Source of the DNA: Thermoleophilia bacterium UBA6103
GTDB lineage: Bacteria > Actinomycetota > Thermoleophilia > UBA2241
Direction: 5' to 3'
Assembly (NCBI GenBank): GCA_002423545.1
Contig: DIWP01000001.1
Span: 124,001 to 188,000 of the forward strand
Length of the DNA stretch: 64,000 bases
The translations under genes were made by a program, and so were the position numbers. Positions 42,693-51,890 of the stretch are shown here, piece by piece. The notes beneath the pieces were generated by a model, which was not told where the DNA came from, did no database searches, and worked only from the letters and a program-made list of their open reading frames with translations. The first letter of the stretch is position 1. Each line of letters opens with the position of its first letter.

Positions 42693-42873
42693 TCCGACTC
42701 CTTCCGGCGGCCGGTCCGTGTGCGCGGGACCGGTGCTCTCACGGGGCGCGGCGCAGCGGTGCGCCGGGTGTCACTTCTTCCGGGAGGCGGCGGTTCCTTG
42801 ATGCTCCCGGCGGGACGCGGGATGGGACGCCCCGGGCCGCATCGGTCGGCACGCACTCTGCGCGGCCCGATCG

Positions 42874-44991
42874 TCATGTCTCGTCGGGGAGGCCGCGCCG
42901 GGCGTCGAAGAGCGGGAAGAGGTCCTCGGCGTTGCGGGTGGGAGGTACCTGCATGCCGGCCGGGTGGATCACGAACGCCTCCGTCTGCTCGCCGCCGAGG
43001 CCGCCGTGGCTGCCGACCAGCTCCTCGAATGCCGCCACCGAGCCGTCCCGGTACACGGTGCTGATGACGATGAGGTCGCCGGCGTGGGGGAAGGACGCCA
43101 GCCGCTGAAGCTGCGCGACGCGCTTGGCGACCTCGTCCTCGCCGTCGGCCATGAGGTACGGCCGCAGCGGATCGTCGCCGGTGACCACGCCGCCGGCCAG
43201 GTCGCGACTGCCGCCGGCGCCGAGAGCGACGGCGGCGCCGGCCGCGTCGCGTGCCACGACCAGGCCGACGCCCTCATGCTGCAGCACGCTGTCGAGGAGT
43301 CCCGGGTAGGCGGTCTCGACCTGGCCCAGTGCGGCCCGGCCCCGGTCGATGTCGAAGTAGACGTTGGCCAGGTTGCCGCTGGCGCAGACGACCACTGGTG
43401 CCGTCATGGCGCTGGCCGGCTCCGCCTGTTCGAGCCGCCGGCTCAGCGAACGCCGGGTCCGGCTCTCGGTGCCGCGCAGGTGGTCGAGCTCCATCAGGAA
43501 CGCCCGCGTCTGGCCGCGGGCACTCTCCGTGGCGTCGACCTCGCTCACGGTCTTCTCTGCACCCGTCAGACGGTCGAAGAGCTGCCCGAGCGTCTCCCCG
43601 TAGCGCTGGCGGAAGGTGGCGCCCTGCGACTGGCCGTGGTCGGAGAGGATGAAGAAGTCATAGGGCCGGCCGGCCCAGCGGTCGAGCACGGTGAGCAGGC
43701 GCTTGACCTGGCGGTCGAGGCCCTTGAGCGAACGGAGGGCGTCCTCCCGGGTGGGTCCGGCATGATGGGCGATCTCGTCGTAGCCCACGTACGTGGTGTA
43801 GATGGCCGGCGCCCCGCGCACGATCTCGTTGACCACGATGAAGGTCGACAGATTGCGCAGCAGGACGTTGGTGGCCGCCCTGGTGAGCGGATAGAGGCCG
43901 TGCAGGCGCTTGATGCGCGGCCGGCGCCGTGAGAGCCACTGCCAGAACGCCTGTGACACCTCGGTGGCCAGGTCGAGCAGGGCCAGCATGAGGGCCCGTG
44001 GGAAGAGGTAGGGGTCGAGGAAGAAGCGGTTGAAGTCGCGATAGGCGGCCCTGCGGGCCGCCTTCTCGTGCGGCGCCTTCATGGCGCTCATGACGAACAG
44101 GACGCGCTCGGCATCGCCGGTGGCGTGGTTGTTGACGCCGGCGCCGCCGCGCAGGAGGCCGTGGCCGGTGCTGTGCGCGGCATCCATCTCGGCGGCGTCG
44201 GCGAAGTTGCTCGAGGAGACCACGCGGCCGCGCTCCTTGTCGAACCAGCGGAAGGCGGGGATGTCCCAGTTGTCGCCGTGCATGATGCCGGCCTGGCACG
44301 ACGACGTCTGCGACGGCAAACCGCAGTCGAACGGGCTGAGCGCGTGGGTGCCGTCCAGCAGCAGCTGCGTGACGGTCGGCATCTTGCCCTCGTCGATGGC
44401 CCGGCCGACCATGGCGTGGCCCAGCCCGTCGATCTCGAACAGGACGATGCCGCGACCGGGCCAGTCTTCCTGGACGGTGCCGCGCTCGCGACGGCTCAGC
44501 CAGCGGGCCAGGCCGGCCCAGAACCCCTCGGCGTCCTCGACTCCCACCAGGCTCATCAGAAGAGCGTTCACGATGGAGAGAAGCAGGACGGCGAGGACCG
44601 CCCACCAGAAGTCGGTGACCTCCAGCACGCCGGTGAGCCACGCGGTGAGCAGGAACACGAAGCCGCTGATGAAGAGGGTCGCGAGGCCGAGCGTGACCAC
44701 CGACACCGGCAGCGCCAGCGCCACGATGACCGGCCGCAGCAGGCCGTTGAGGATGGCCAGCGCCAGCGCCGCGATCGTCGCTGCGAGCAGGACCTCGGGG
44801 AAGGTGGATGGTACGAGCCGGACCTCGGGCAGCAGCTCGGCGACGATGAGCAGCGCCATCGCCTCGATGGCCCAGACCAGGAGGAATCGGGCGCCGAGCT
44901 TGACCACGCGGGCGAGCACATGCGCGGCGCCGCGGGGCTGCGGGCCCGCGGCGCCTCCCGGCCGCGGCACAGGACGAGCGGGCAGCGTCAC
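42874..44991 (-). CDS. Phage holin-like membrane domain fused to phosphodiesterase/sulfatase-fold enzyme
   Basis: A 705-residue fusion. Residues about 25-150 hold four membrane helices of the phage holin 4_2 (PF04020) type, with AILNGLLRPVIVALALPVSV. From about residue 170 an alkaline phosphatase-superfamily domain follows: VLFEIDGLGHAMVGRAIDEG, DCGLPSQTSSCQAGIMHG, YVGYDEIAHHAGP and FFILSDHGQSQG supply the metal-binding residues. It is likely a membrane-anchored phosphodiesterase or phosphatase; topology places the enzyme side unclear. GTG start at 44991 overlaps the upstream stop (GTGA), so it is coupled to the metallo-hydrolase gene. Confidence 0.8.
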   Translation of the reverse strand: MTLPARPVPRPGGAAGPQPRGAAHVLARVVKLGARFLLVWAIEAMALLIVAELLPEVRLVPSTFPEVLLAATIAALALAILNGLLRPVIVALALPVSVVTLGLATLFISGFVFLLTAWLTGVLEVTDFWWAVLAVLLLSIVNALLMSLVGVEDAEGFWAGLARWLSRRERGTVQEDWPGRGIVLFEIDGLGHAMVGRAIDEGKMPTVTQLLLDGTHALSPFDCGLPSQTSSCQAGIMHGDNWDIPAFRWFDKERGRVVSSSNFADAAEMDAAHSTGHGLLRGGAGVNNHATGDAERVLFVMSAMKAPHEKAARRAAYRDFNRFFLDPYLFPRALMLALLDLATEVSQAFWQWLSRRRPRIKRLHGLYPLTRAATNVLLRNLSTFIVVNEIVRGAPAIYTTYVGYDEIAHHAGPTREDALRSLKGLDRQVKRLLTVLDRWAGRPYDFFILSDHGQSQGATFRQRYGETLGQLFDRLTGAEKTVSEVDATESARGQTRAFLMELDHLRGTESRTRRSLSRRLEQAEPASAMTAPVVVCASGNLANVYFDIDRGRAALGQVETAYPGLLDSVLQHEGVGLVVARDAAGAAVALGAGGSRDLAGGVVTGDDPLRPYLMADGEDEVAKRVAQLQRLASFPHAGDLIVISTVYRDGSVAAFEELVGSHGGLGGEQTEAFVIHPAGMQVPPTRNAEDLFPLFDARRGLPDET

Positions 44992-45791
44992 GGGGCCGGC
45001 TCCTCGCCGCCGGACACATCGGCGATGGCGGCCGCGCCGTCGTCGAGGAGCGTACTCTCCCCGGGCTGCAGGATGCGCACCTCGACGTGCGGCGCCAGAT
45101 GACCGGCGTAGCGGGCGAACGCGTGCGGCGGCTGCATGGCGTCGAAGCGTCGCATGCTGGTGGTGACCGGGGGTCCGTACGTTCCCCAGTGGACCGGGAT
45201 GACGAGCCGCGGCTGCAGCATCTCGAGGGCGTGTGCGGCGGTCAGCGGCGTCAGGTGGACGTCCTCGTCGACCTTGGAGCCCCAGCCCCACACCGGCAGC
45301 AGGGCGGTGTCGAGGCCGCACCCGAGCTCGCGCATCTCGGGGAACGAAGCGGTGTCGCCGGCGTAGTAGATGGCGTCCCGCGTCCCGATCGTGTAGCCGA
45401 TAGCTTCGCCGTCGTCGGCCCACGGATGCCGCTTGCCCTCGTGGCGGGCGGGAACGGCGATGACATCGGTGTGCCCGATGCGCACCCGGGCGCCGGCGGC
45501 GAGTCCCTCGACGTGCGCGAAGCCGTAGCGGCGCAGCAGCTTCTCTCCCACGCGCGGCACGAGCACGCGCACCGACCGGTCGAAGAGCCTCAGCGAGGCA
45601 CGGTCGACGTGGTCGATGTGCATGTGCGAGAGCAGGACGGCGTCCGGACGGATGAGGCCGCCGATGTCTGGCGGGGAGGCAAAGCGTCGCAGCGGCCCCG
45701 CCCAGCGTCGCAGCAGCGGGTCGGTGAGCAGCTTGACGCCGTCGATCTCTATGAGGACGGTGCCGTGCCCCACATAGGTGATTCGTCTCAT
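44988..45791 (-). CDS. MBL fold metallo-hydrolase (UlaG/NAPE-PLD-like)
   Basis: A 267-residue metallo-beta-lactamase-fold hydrolase. YVGHGTVLIEIDGVKLLTDP starts the fold, SHMHIDHVD is the HxHxDH metal motif, and YYAGDTASF and VIPVHWGTY give the later ligands. Similarity is to UlaG/NAPE-PLD-like members, which cleave lactones or phosphodiesters. ATG at 45791 is chosen as the start of similarity. Coupling to the phosphodiesterase fusion suggests the two act on linked substrates, perhaps a lipid or phosphoester (inference). Confidence 0.87.
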   Translation of the reverse strand: MRRITYVGHGTVLIEIDGVKLLTDPLLRRWAGPLRRFASPPDIGGLIRPDAVLLSHMHIDHVDRASLRLFDRSVRVLVPRVGEKLLRRYGFAHVEGLAAGARVRIGHTDVIAVPARHEGKRHPWADDGEAIGYTIGTRDAIYYAGDTASFPEMRELGCGLDTALLPVWGWGSKVDEDVHLTPLTAAHALEMLQPRLVIPVHWGTYGPPVTTSMRRFDAMQPPHAFARYAGHLAPHVEVRILQPGESTLLDDGAAAIADVSGGEEPAP

Positions 45792-45937
45792 CAGGCGGCT
45801 CTCAGATGGTCGCGGTGCCGGCGCTTGCAGCGAGCACTCTACCCGACTCGTGTCGTCCACCGTGCGCCCATCAAGGGTAGACTGGCGCGACAGGCCCCGG
45901 CCGCGCGTCGGGACGATCCGTACGCAGGGGTGTCCAC

Positions 45938-46222
45938 ATGTGCTGCTTCGCCGTCATCCTCGGCTTCTTCGGTCCCCGCTTCGGCATCCTGGTGTGGTAC
46001 CTGGCCGACCCCACGCGCTGGAGCATGAGCTTCTCCACCTGGATCTGGCCGCTGCTCGGCTCTCTGTTCGCGCCGTGGACCACGCTCATGTACGTCGCCG
46101 TGGCTCCCGGCGGGGTGCAGGGCTTCAACTGGTTCTGGATCGTGCTCGGCATCCTGGCCGACCTGGCCTCCTACGCCGCTGAGGGCCGTAAGGGCGGCGA
46201 GCGGGTGGGCGCCTCTCGCTGA
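45938..46222 (+). CDS. Small membrane protein
   Basis: A 94-residue protein with about three hydrophobic stretches, starting MCCFAVILGFFGPRFGILVW and including LGSLFAPWTTLMYVAVAPGG. Tryptophan and glycine-rich; hydrophilic C-terminus. I do not recognise a named family, though similar short proteins occur in Actinomycetota. It is divergent from the metallo-hydrolase (146 bp) and convergent with the next gene, 10 bp away. Confidence 0.65.
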   Translation: MCCFAVILGFFGPRFGILVWYLADPTRWSMSFSTWIWPLLGSLFAPWTTLMYVAVAPGGVQGFNWFWIVLGILADLASYAAEGRKGGERVGASR

Positions 46223-46232
46223 CCGGCGTCGC

Positions 46233-46904
46233 TCAGATCCCGACGTTCTGCGGCAGCAGGAACTCGATGATGGCGGCGGTGACGAAGAGCAGGCTGCCGA
46301 TGCTGAGCAGCACGATCTTGGGACCGATACGGTCGAAGCGCGTGCTGATACCACCGAAGAACAGGCACGAGGCGAAGAGGACGCCGATGAGGACGAAGTT
46401 GTCGCCGGTCTGGTTCGCGTCTTTGGCAGCTTCGAAGTAGGCGCCGGCGTCGTCGGCGAGCTGATCGCTCCTCTCCCGCTCGGCGAGCACGTACTCGGGC
46501 AGGGTGAACGGCGTGCCCTCCGGGATGTTGTTGATACGCGGCAGCTCCAGCCAGGCCTCGAAGGCGGGCACGAACTCAACCCGGAAGCGCTGTTCGAGGA
46601 AGTCGGCCAGTCGCTGGTCGCCGGCGGCCTTGGCGGCCACCCAGTCGGTGAAGACGTTGACGTCGACGGCCGTCTGCTGGGCAGCCAGGTTGGAGGCGCG
46701 CACCGACTCAGTCCGGTTCGTGTTCGCGAGACCGAAGTTGACCGCCTGTACCCCGCCCCAGCGGTGAGCCTGATAGGCGCTCCATGCCGTCGCCACGGTA
46801 GCCATCGAGATCAGGATGACCGACCATGTCTCGATGCGCAACAGCCACTCCTTGAAGCGTTCGTAGGTGGTCTCCTCTTCGGGGTGATCCGCCGCCGGTG
46901 TCAT
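46233..46904 (-). CDS. Uncharacterised membrane protein (DUF4337-like)
   Basis: A 223-residue protein with one helix near the start (WSVILISMATVATAWSAYQA), a soluble middle of about 100 residues, and two helices near the end (FVLIGVLFASCLFFGGIST and a last one). The pattern, with coiled charged stretches between helices, resembles small bacterial membrane proteins of unknown role such as DUF4337, but the match is weak. A GGAGGAGTCG RBS precedes the ATG. No enzymatic motif is visible. Confidence 0.6.
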   Translation of the reverse strand: MTPAADHPEEETTYERFKEWLLRIETWSVILISMATVATAWSAYQAHRWGGVQAVNFGLANTNRTESVRASNLAAQQTAVDVNVFTDWVAAKAAGDQRLADFLEQRFRVEFVPAFEAWLELPRINNIPEGTPFTLPEYVLAERERSDQLADDAGAYFEAAKDANQTGDNFVLIGVLFASCLFFGGISTRFDRIGPKIVLLSIGSLLFVTAAIIEFLLPQNVGI

Positions 46905-47062
46905 CGACTCCTCCCTGGCATTGCACGAGGTGACGGCAGTCTACCGTGCGCCCGGTCGCCACGCGGGACGTGTCGCCGGCCGCGCGACGCCGGCTTTCGC
47001 CACGGCCGTGCGCGTCATGAGCGCGGGTGCTGCTCGATCCGGCGGTAGGCCCGGACACGGCG

Positions 47063-47098
47063 AAGGGGTGCGGCCGGCATCCGCCGCCCGCACCCCTT
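47063..47098. terminator. Hairpin terminator candidate
   Basis: An 11-bp perfect stem (AAGGGGTGCGG with CCGCACCCCTT) closes a 14-base GC-rich loop 47 nt past the stop of the SHOCT protein gene (minus strand). No long U-tract follows, as is common in high-GC organisms. Confidence 0.55.
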
Positions 47099-47144
47099 GT
47101 CTTCCGCAGCGTCGTGCCGTCGCCACGTGCGTGGCGCGATCGCC

Positions 47145-47510
47145 TTACGCGCCGACGATCTTCGCCTTCGCCCTGGCGTACTCGTCGTCGGTCAGCTTGC
47201 CACCGTCGTGAAGCTCGGACAGCGTCTTGAGCTGATCCGCAGGCGCCACGTCGCCCGAGTATTTCTGGACGAACTCGCGGCTCGCCTCATCCATCATCTG
47301 GCGTTCCTGCGGGGTGGCTCCGGGGCGCCGGAACAGCAGGTACATGAGCGTGCCGAAGAACGGGATGATGAAGACGATGAACACCCACACGGCCTTGAGC
47401 CAGCCGCTGATGTCGTCGCGCCGGAAGATATCGAAGAAGGCAAAGGCCCACATCATGATCAGCGGGACCCAGATCAGCAGCATGAAGAAGACGTCCCAAA
47501 ACGAATCCAC
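47145..47510 (-). CDS. PLDc_N/SHOCT domain membrane protein
   Basis: A 121-residue protein with two helices of the phospholipase D-nuclease N-terminal type (FFMLLIWVPLIMMWAFAFFD and WVFIVFIIPFFGTLMYLLFR) followed by a SHOCT domain, ADQLKTLSELHDGGKLTDDE then YARAKAKI. The SHOCT is a short C-terminal oligomerisation domain. Such proteins are typical in Actinomycetota and function is unknown. GTG start at 47510 follows GGGAGGGTAC. Confidence 0.83.
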   Translation of the reverse strand: MDSFWDVFFMLLIWVPLIMMWAFAFFDIFRRDDISGWLKAVWVFIVFIIPFFGTLMYLLFRRPGATPQERQMMDEASREFVQKYSGDVAPADQLKTLSELHDGGKLTDDEYARAKAKIVGA

Positions 47511-47735
47511 GTACCCTCCCTTGTGCGATGGACAGGTGGGTCACCGTCTGGGTGCCCGTGTCTCATCGGTGGTGTGCGGCGACAGTACCCCACGCCGTGA
47601 TGGTGGGAAACCTCGCAATTCTACGAGGGTGGACGCGCATGCAGCGCCGCGCGAGTGCTCGGAACGGGTCGGATATGATGTTGGTCGCAGTCTGGTGAGA
47701 GTCCCGCAGCCGACGCCCGGAGGCCCGCTTCCGTC

Positions 47736-49025
47736 GTGACGGCGATTGTCGTCATCGCTGCCTTCTACCTCGTCTTCGCGGTCGTTTCCGCGAGGCTTCC
47801 GCCGCTCATGCTCTCGGTCCCGATGGTCTTCGTGGGGTTCGGCCTGCTCATCGGCACGGAGGGGGTGGCGCTGATCACGCCGACCGAGGATCCGGAGCTG
47901 GTCACCCGCGTGCTGGAGGTCACCCTGGTCCTCACCCTGTTCGGCGACGCGGCGAAGGTGTCGTTCAGAGACCTGCGCCGCGAGTCGACGGTGCCCTTCC
48001 GGCTTCTCGTGCTGGGGCTCCCTCTTGCGATCGCCACGGGATGGCTGGCCGGCCTGCCGCTGCTCGGCGGTCTCGGTCTGGTGGAGATCGCGGTAGTGGC
48101 GACCATCCTGGCGCCTACCGACGCGGCCCTGGGGCAGGCGGTGGTGCAGAATCCGCGCGTGCCGGCGGTGGTGCGCCACGGGCTCGGAGTGGAGAGCGGA
48201 CTCAACGACGGCATCGCGTTGCCGGTGCTGACGCTGCTGCTCACCGGTGCCGCCATCGCCGCCGGCGAGGAGCGCTCGCTCGACATCCTCGAGACGTTCC
48301 TGCGCGGACTGCTGCTGTCGGCCGTGGTGGGCGCCGTCGCCGGGCTGGTCGGCGGCTGGCTGCTGGTCAGGTGCGACGAGCGCGGCTGGGTGGCCAAGTA
48401 CTGGCGGCGTGCGGTGGGGCTCAGCGTGGCCCTGCTCGCCTGGGGACTGGCCGTCTGGCTGGACGGCAGCGGGTTCATCGGTGCCTGGGTCGGCGGACTG
48501 GCGTTCGGTCTCGTCGTGCGCCGTCGCATCCCCAACGCGTGCGACGTCGTCGAGGAGCTGTCCAGCATCCTCATCACGCTCAGCTTCCTCTTCTTCGGCG
48601 CGCTCCTGCTCGGCCCGGCGCTGCACCACCTCACCTGGCAGACGGCGCTGTACGGCGTGCTGAGCTTGACGCTGGTCCGCATGGTCCCGGTAGCCCTGGC
48701 GATGCTCGGCAGCGGGTTCCGCGGCCGCTCGGTGCTGTACATGGGCTGGTTCGGGCCGCGCGGGCTGGCGTCTATCGTGTTCGTCGGCCTTGTCGTGAGG
48801 CAGGCACTGCCGGCCACGGACGTGGTCGTCTCGACGGTGATGTTCACGGTCGGCCTGAGCGTGCTGCTCCACGGCGCGACGGCGTATCACACCTCGCAGT
48901 CGTACGGCGCCTGGTACGAGCGCGCGCACGAGCGCGCGCTCGAGACCGGCGTGCCGCTGGCGGAGAGCGCCGAGGTCGTGGAGGTCAAGGTCCCGCGGCG
49001 GCCGCACCTCGGCGCTCATCGGTAG
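47736..49025 (+). CDS. CPA1-type sodium/proton antiporter
   Basis: A 429-residue cation:proton antiporter with about twelve helices. ATILAPTDAALGQAVVQNPR and GLGVESGLNDGIALPVLTLL are the usual transport motifs, the latter with the ND pair of CPA1 proteins; YMGWFGPRGLASIVFVGLVV is near the end. It likely exchanges Na+ or K+ for protons. A GTG start at 47736 is used because the hydrophobic first helix (AIVVIAAFYLVFAVVSARLP) begins there. The next plus-strand gene starts 81 nt after the stop. Confidence 0.87.
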   Translation: MTAIVVIAAFYLVFAVVSARLPPLMLSVPMVFVGFGLLIGTEGVALITPTEDPELVTRVLEVTLVLTLFGDAAKVSFRDLRRESTVPFRLLVLGLPLAIATGWLAGLPLLGGLGLVEIAVVATILAPTDAALGQAVVQNPRVPAVVRHGLGVESGLNDGIALPVLTLLLTGAAIAAGEERSLDILETFLRGLLLSAVVGAVAGLVGGWLLVRCDERGWVAKYWRRAVGLSVALLAWGLAVWLDGSGFIGAWVGGLAFGLVVRRRIPNACDVVEELSSILITLSFLFFGALLLGPALHHLTWQTALYGVLSLTLVRMVPVALAMLGSGFRGRSVLYMGWFGPRGLASIVFVGLVVRQALPATDVVVSTVMFTVGLSVLLHGATAYHTSQSYGAWYERAHERALETGVPLAESAEVVEVKVPRRPHLGAHR

Positions 49026-49106
49026 CCGGCGGTCAAGCTTCAGTCCGGTGATGCCGCGGCCGATGAGACAGGAGACCGATACCCACGGGACCGCGAGAGG
49101 GAGACG

Positions 49107-50522
49107 ATGGACGGCGAGCCGCAGGACGAGAGCACCGAGCCGGAAGCCGGCCACACCGGGTCTCGGACCGAGGATGGCGGCTCCGGACTCAAGTCTGCCC
49201 GCGCCCTGAGGATCAGGGGCTGGGTGGCCGCCACGCTGGTGGTCTTCGCCGTGCTGTTCGCCATCGCGACCGCGGTGGCCGCCTGGTCGCATTCGCTGCT
49301 TCTCGACACCGACAAGTATGTGAAGACGGTGGCGCCGATGCTCAAGGACCGGCAGGTCACGGCCGCCATCGGGCAGGTCGTCGCCCACAGGACGGTCGAC
49401 CTGGTCGACCGCGCCTTCGGGATGGAAGCCGCCGACCCCGGCGGATCGGGCTCCGGCGACTCCGCCGGCGACGAGCTGCGGGCGGAGCTGGCGCGCGAGG
49501 TCACCGATGTGCTGCGCACCGAGGAGGCCTACGGAGCGTGGGAGGCCATGCTGAGGTACTCGCACCGGCGGGTCGTCGACACGCTGCGGGACCGCGACCC
49601 CGCGTTCACCATCGAGGGCGAGGCGCTGCGCGTCGATCTGGTGCCGTTCATCGTCGCCGCGCTGCGGGAGCTGGAGAAGATCGCACCTAGCCTCCTCGGT
49701 GCCGACGATCCGATCCCCACGCTGGCCGCCGACGCAACGCCGCAGGAACAGCGCGAGGCGCTGGGCGCCTATCTCGGCATGACCCTGAGCACCGACTTCG
49801 CCAAGGTCACGCTGTTCGAGAGCGACAAGGTGGCGTTGGCGAAGCAAGGGGTGGCCCTGTTCGATCGGCTGGTCGAGTTCCTGTACATCTTCACCGGCGT
49901 GCTGGCCGCGGCCGCCCTCGTGGTCTCGCCGCGGCGCCTGCGGACGCTGATCCAGCTCGGTATCGGCGCCGTGATCGTGGTCCTCGTGGCGGTGCTGACC
50001 ATCGACCAGATCAAGAGCTCGATCGTGGCGGGCATCGGCGGTGAGAGCGGGCCGATCATCACCGGCGCCCTCGATCGTGTGCTCGACGGGCTGAGGAACG
50101 CGGTGGTCTGGCTGCTCGTGGCCGGTGCGGCCGTCGGTGTGAGCGCCTACGTGCTCATTCGCGTCTTCCGGCCCGGGAAGGCGTCCGAGACGGCGGCCAC
50201 CGGAGCGGCGATCAGCACGGCGGCCACCGAGGCGGCGACCGGCACGGCGGCCACCGAGGCGGCGACCGGCACGACTGCTATCGGGACGACGGGTATGGAG
50301 GCGCCGACCGGGACGACCGCCGGCGCGCTCGTCGCCGGGGTGCGCCGGTATGCCGACCCGCTCCGCGCGGCCCTGGGGGTGATCGTCGTGGTGCTCGTCC
50401 TCTTCGTGCCGCTGTCGTTCGGCGGCAGCCTCGCCCTGGTCGGCGTGGCGGCGGCCGTGATCCTCGGGGTCACGTGGGTCGTCCGTGGCCCACCGCCCGC
50501 CGCAGAGCATCCCACGACGTAG
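49107..50522 (+). CDS. Membrane protein of the BrkB-associated paralogous family
   Basis: A 471-residue protein. A hydrophilic tail of about 30 residues leads to a helix (WVAATLVVFAVLFAIATAVA), then a soluble domain (about 60-250) with LLDTDKYVKTVAPMLKD, and two or three helices including VVSPRRLRTLIQLGIGAVIV. This matches the C-terminal half of the protein at 51891-54533 over almost its whole length. Residues about 361-388 form an ATEAATGTA-type repeat before the last helices. The family appears in Actinomycetota as proteins of unknown function. Confidence 0.72.
   Translation: MDGEPQDESTEPEAGHTGSRTEDGGSGLKSARALRIRGWVAATLVVFAVLFAIATAVAAWSHSLLLDTDKYVKTVAPMLKDRQVTAAIGQVVAHRTVDLVDRAFGMEAADPGGSGSGDSAGDELRAELAREVTDVLRTEEAYGAWEAMLRYSHRRVVDTLRDRDPAFTIEGEALRVDLVPFIVAALRELEKIAPSLLGADDPIPTLAADATPQEQREALGAYLGMTLSTDFAKVTLFESDKVALAKQGVALFDRLVEFLYIFTGVLAAAALVVSPRRLRTLIQLGIGAVIVVLVAVLTIDQIKSSIVAGIGGESGPIITGALDRVLDGLRNAVVWLLVAGAAVGVSAYVLIRVFRPGKASETAATGAAISTAATEAATGTAATEAATGTTAIGTTGMEAPTGTTAGALVAGVRRYADPLRAALGVIVVVLVLFVPLSFGGSLALVGVAAAVILGVTWVVRGPPPAAEHPTT
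50190..50270 (+). repeat. 27-bp tandem repeat coding Thr/Ala linker
   Basis: Two perfect copies of a 27-bp unit (50217-50270) follow a degenerate copy (50190-50216). Each unit codes nine residues, TAATEAATG, giving a flexible linker between membrane segments. Unit count may vary between strains. Confidence 0.8.
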
Positions 50523-50573
50523 CCCGGCCACAGCGCAGGGCTTCTCAGACGGGACGCACCGGCGCCGCGCCCG

Positions 50574-51815
50574 CTACTCCCGCTTGCGACGCGGCAGCGG
50601 CAGACGCAACTGCCGGCGGGGCTTCTCGCCGCCCTCCTTCGGCGTGTCGCCGATGATCACCGACATCCAGCGCCACTCGTCGAAGGCCTCGAGCACCAGG
50701 CGCTTCACGAGCAGCGTGACGGGCACGGCCAGCAGACCGCCGATGGGTCCCAGCACCCAGCCCCAGAGCAGCACGGACAGAAAGACCCACAGCGGCGCGA
50801 GGTTCGTCTGGCTGCCCATGATGCGCGGCTTCACCAGGTTGTCCGAGACGCCGTTGATGACCCAGTAGCCGGTGAAGACGATCAGCGCCTCGATCCAGCC
50901 CCCGGTGACAAGGGCGAGCAGCACCGGCGGGATCAGGGCGATGACGAAGCCGATGAAGGGGATGAAGCTCAGGAAGAACGAGAGCAGGCCCCAGAGGACG
51001 GCGTTGGGGACGTCCAGAGCCAGGAGCAGCAGGGTGTCGAGGACGGCGACCACAGCGCCCATGTACGTGGTCACCTTGATGAACGCCCGCATGTCGGCCG
51101 AGACCTCGCCGATGCGGCGCAGGGCGTCGCCGGCCATGCCGCGTTGCAGCTTGCCAGAGATGGACGTGGCCTCCAGCAGCATAAAGAAGACGGTCAGTGC
51201 CATGAGCGAGAGGTCGGACAGCAGGCCCACGACGCCGGTGGCCAGGTCGGCCCCGGTCGAGAGCACGGTCTTGGGGTCGATGTTCTTGAGGTCCAGCAGA
51301 TCGTTGACGTTGATGCCGAGCTGCTCCAGGCCGTCCTTGATCCAGTCCCAGTACGGCTGCAGCTGCTCGGCGTAGTCGGGGAGGTCGGCTGCGAAGCTGG
51401 CCAGTGAGGCCGTCATGAGGGCCATGATCAGGATGCCGACCACCGCCGACACGACGACTGTGGTCATGAAGGCGACCCCTGTGGGCACGCGGTGACGCAC
51501 CTGCCAGGCCAGGATCGGCGAGAGCGCCACGGTGATCACGAGCGCCGTCAAGACCGGTGTGACCACGTCGGCGGCGATGCGCATGCCGATGAGGATGACG
51601 ACCGCGGCGGCCGCCACCAGGATGACCCTGGTGCTCGAGGCACCCACCAGCTGGGCCCTGATGGGAACGTCGAGCGTGGGCCCCTCAGGGCCCGCGGCCA
51701 CGGCGCCGGCCGTCGGCACGGTGTCTTCGCCGGCGGGCAGGTCGCCGCCGGGCGATCCCGGCGTGGGCTGGTCGCCGCCCTGCGGCGGGCTGTCGGGCGC
51801 GTCGTCGGTCACCAC
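50574..51815 (-). CDS. AI-2E family transporter (PerM-like)
   Basis: A 413-residue protein of the AI-2E transporter family. A 60-residue hydrophilic lead (Pro/Gly/Asp-rich) is followed by about eight helices, with the typical LLSFFLSFIPFIGFVIALIP, VLWGWVLGPIGGLLAVPVTL and PRIMGSQTNLAPLWVFLSVL motifs. Some members transport autoinducer-2, others are Na+/H+ or uncharacterised permeases. GTG start at 51815; a second GTG follows at 51812. It is convergent with the preceding plus-strand gene. Confidence 0.85.
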   Translation of the reverse strand: MVTDDAPDSPPQGGDQPTPGSPGGDLPAGEDTVPTAGAVAAGPEGPTLDVPIRAQLVGASSTRVILVAAAAVVILIGMRIAADVVTPVLTALVITVALSPILAWQVRHRVPTGVAFMTTVVVSAVVGILIMALMTASLASFAADLPDYAEQLQPYWDWIKDGLEQLGINVNDLLDLKNIDPKTVLSTGADLATGVVGLLSDLSLMALTVFFMLLEATSISGKLQRGMAGDALRRIGEVSADMRAFIKVTTYMGAVVAVLDTLLLLALDVPNAVLWGLLSFFLSFIPFIGFVIALIPPVLLALVTGGWIEALIVFTGYWVINGVSDNLVKPRIMGSQTNLAPLWVFLSVLLWGWVLGPIGGLLAVPVTLLVKRLVLEAFDEWRWMSVIIGDTPKEGGEKPRRQLRLPLPRRKRE

Positions 51816-51890
51816 GTCACTCTCTCCCCTGCGCTGTGCGAGGGGTCGGGGGAGCGCCCCGGCCTCACACCGTACGGGAGTGGTGTTCGC

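Noticed and set aside
47680..47735. Possible cobalamin or FMN riboswitch before the antiporter
   Set aside because: Only one short conserved-looking stretch (GGTGAGAGTCC) is present and none of the other boxes of either class can be found.
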